Below are positions 4,927 to 5,736 of a stretch of DNA of 5,736 nt, piece by piece. The DNA is from Bdellovibrio sp. ZAP7 (GTDB lineage Bacteria; Bacteroidota; Bacteroidia; Flavobacteriales; Flavobacteriaceae). Below the pieces are notes generated by a model. It was given only the letters and a program-made list of their open reading frames with translations. It was not told the DNA's origin and searched no databases. The position numbers were made by a program, and so were the translations under genes. The stretch covers positions 1 through 5,736 of the forward strand of contig CALPKO020000115.1 in NCBI GenBank assembly GCA_943324165.2, read 5' to 3'. The first letter of the stretch is position 1; each line of letters opens with the position of its first letter.

Positions 4927-5196
4927 ACCTCGCGAACCCCCGCCAATACTGGCAATTTTTAAAAATAATGGATTGATATCTGCGGTTCGAACTTTTTTAT
5001 TTTCAAAGTGGAATTTTTTTGGAAATATCGAACCAATTGTGCGTCTTTTACCATCAATATCAGAGTTAATAAACTGTTTTTCAATATTTTATATTTTATT
5101 TATTGCTTTTTTGTACAATTGTAAAATCTCTTTTTCGTCTATTGCCGCAATTTCAAGTTGCTTTAATTCGTCGTAAATATCTTTGTACCATACCAT
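4906..5196 (-). pseudogene. Decayed C-terminal fragment of a serine site-specific recombinase
   Basis: Read on the - strand, 5088-4906 encodes 60 residues and a stop that look like the C-terminus of large serine recombinases of Bacteroidota: INSDIDGKRR, then TIGSIFPKKFHFENKKVRTA (5040-4981), DINPLF, and RGKKKGQI at the end. From memory, intact relatives carry IIGSxxPEKLxFD...RTxxxNE and end ...NKKGQ. In the same frame, an in-frame TAA (5091-5089) is preceded by 35 residues from an ATG at 5196, including the helical DELKQLEIAAIDEKEILQLY, which fits the region just before that C-terminus. Another in-frame TGA lies at 5232-5230. The catalytic resolvase domain with its active-site serine and the recombinase domain are absent, so it cannot be active. 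It converges on tRNA-Arg, a common location for integrated elements. The family call is good for the C-terminal 60 residues and weaker beyond the stop. Confidence 0.72.
4933..4941. repeat. Inverted copy of the tRNA T-arm segment GGGGGTTCG
   Basis: CGAACCCCC here is the exact reverse complement of tRNA positions 4857-4865 (GGGGGTTCG). It lies inside the recombinase fragment, where it codes for part of GGGSR. Nine bases of G/C-rich identity in AT-rich DNA is notable, but it may be coincidence; an attachment-site origin is a guess. Confidence 0.3.
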
Positions 5197-5504
5197 TGGC
5201 CATACAAATAAAGCATACACTGTTATTAATCAGATTTTTAATATTTCTTTAAGGTGTAAGTTTTGTTTTTTACAAAACCCCTTATTTGGTAATGATAAAT
5301 AAAAAATGATGCCTAGTAAATTGTTTATCTTTTTTGCTGGTAAAACAATTTTTATAAGCAAATGAAACAAAATCGCATACTTATTGAATTATTTTGACAC
5401 TTTATTACTACATAATATTGCTTGATTTGTATTGATTAATTTACAGAGCCTCAATCTTATTCAAATCTTTGGGTTTTATCAATTTTTCTAAGTAATTTTA
5501 AACA
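5197..5504. other. AT-rich gap without a supportable gene
   Basis: No frame here has a convincing start and protein-like composition. The - strand frame of the recombinase relic stays open from about 5388 to a TGA at 5232-5230, but its translation is not recognisable. Two inverted repeats are visible: GTTTTGT/ACAAAAC (5260-5266 with 5272-5278), flanked by AAGG (5251-5254) and CCTT (5280-5283), and AAATTGTTT/AAACAATTT (5318-5326 with 5343-5351). Neither is followed by a T run, so they are not clear terminators. The gap could be further decayed DNA of the element that carried the recombinase. Confidence 0.5.
5394..5420 (+). promoter_or_regulatory. Weak candidate promoter for the secreted protein
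   Basis: TTG (5394-5396, within TTGACA) and TAATATTG (5413-5420, one mismatch to TAnnTTTG) are separated by 16 nt, one short of the usual range. TTGATTTG at 5422-5429 is a second one-mismatch box but with a 25-nt gap. Either would leave a leader of about 70-80 nt before the ATG at 5505. The evidence is thin. Confidence 0.25.
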
Positions 5505-5736
5505 ATGATTATGCAATTTCTTTATAAATATATCGCCTTACTTAGCATTGTTTTATTTTTTATTACAAAATCAGAGGCACAGTCACTTCCAATTTCCTCC
5601 TATGGGGTATGGGATCGTGGTGGCGGAATTCCAGATTATTCAGCTCCAAATGCCGATTTTGTGAAGGGTATAGAAACTACTCTTGATTGGAAAGATATTC
5701 AGGCTGGACCGGGAACAAATAATTGTGATTTTAGTG
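5505..5736 (+). CDS. Secreted protein, N-terminal part, possibly glycoside-hydrolase-like (3' end outside window)
   Basis: The frame is open from the ATG at 5505 to the window edge (77 full codons). A second in-frame ATG at 5511 is an equally possible start. Residues 1-25 form a signal peptide: a short charged start with K8, a hydrophobic core IALLSIVLFFI (10-20), and a likely signal peptidase I site after A25 (SEA|QS). The mature part begins SLPISSYGVWDRGGG. The pattern YGVWDRG...KGIETTLDWKDIQAGPGTNNCDFS resembles the entry strand of TIM-barrel glycoside hydrolases and related secreted proteins, where a W-x-x-I-x-x-x-x-G and DFS segment precedes the first helix. That is a resemblance only; the catalytic residues would lie beyond the window. 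Such proteins in Flavobacteriaceae often end in a type IX secretion sorting domain, which cannot be seen here. It lies beyond the recombinase relic and could be accessory. Confidence 0.8.
   Translation, partial: MIMQFLYKYIALLSIVLFFITKSEAQSLPISSYGVWDRGGGIPDYSAPNADFVKGIETTLDWKDIQAGPGTNNCDFS

Noticed and set aside
4973..5176. 67-residue open frame on the + strand
   Set aside because: It lies exactly antisense to the recombinase fragment, whose - strand translation makes a recognisable family match. The + translation is Phe/Ile/Ser-rich, as expected from the complement of an A-rich coding strand.

Overview
The window looks like a chromosomal segment from a member of the Bacteroidota, most likely the Flavobacteriaceae and plausibly Flavobacterium. 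The support is the low G+C content, the gene order ftsQ-ftsA-ftsZ followed by a GatB/YqeY-domain gene, the flavobacterial sequence style of FtsZ (a very long acidic linker and a KEPAYKRLGVDI peptide near the C-terminus), the lack of Shine-Dalgarno sequences before start codons, and at least one good match to the Bacteroidota promoter pattern TTG-N17-23-TAnnTTTG. The assignment comes from reading the sequence, not from a database search.

Layout. Positions 1-3893 hold the end of the division cluster, all on the + strand: the C-terminal part of ftsQ (5' end outside the window), complete ftsA and complete ftsZ, closed by a strong intrinsic terminator at 3918-3953. Positions 3954-4272 are non-coding. 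They hold a promoter match, a roughly 140-bp palindromic repeat-like element built from nested A/T hairpins, a CCTCC/GGAGG hairpin, and heptad-phased repeats running up to the next start codon. Positions 4273-4722 encode a complete GatB/YqeY-domain protein. A tRNA-Arg(UCG) gene lies at 4808-4881 with a very strong terminator at 4886-4926. Converging on it from the - strand is a decayed C-terminal fragment of a serine site-specific recombinase (4906-5196), overlooked easily because an in-frame stop splits it. Positions 5197-5504 are AT-rich with no gene I can support. From 5505 to the window edge is the start of a secreted protein with an N-terminal signal peptide.

How the genes work together. 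FtsQ is a membrane-anchored divisome protein. FtsA is the actin-like membrane tether, and FtsZ is the tubulin-like GTPase that forms the Z-ring. They are tightly packed (7 and 43 nt gaps) and probably co-transcribed. The YqeY-like protein and tRNA-Arg form a separate unit or units. The recombinase remnant beside the tRNA suggests that a mobile element once sat at this tRNA, and the secreted protein beyond it may be accessory.

The ordinary part (division genes) is secure. The less ordinary signals are the recombinase relic abutting the tRNA, the palindromic element with a promoter at its edge, 7-bp-phased repeats before ftsZ, yqeY and the tRNA, and short recurring Phe-rich motifs in the FtsZ linker. 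None of these amounts to a demonstrated new system.
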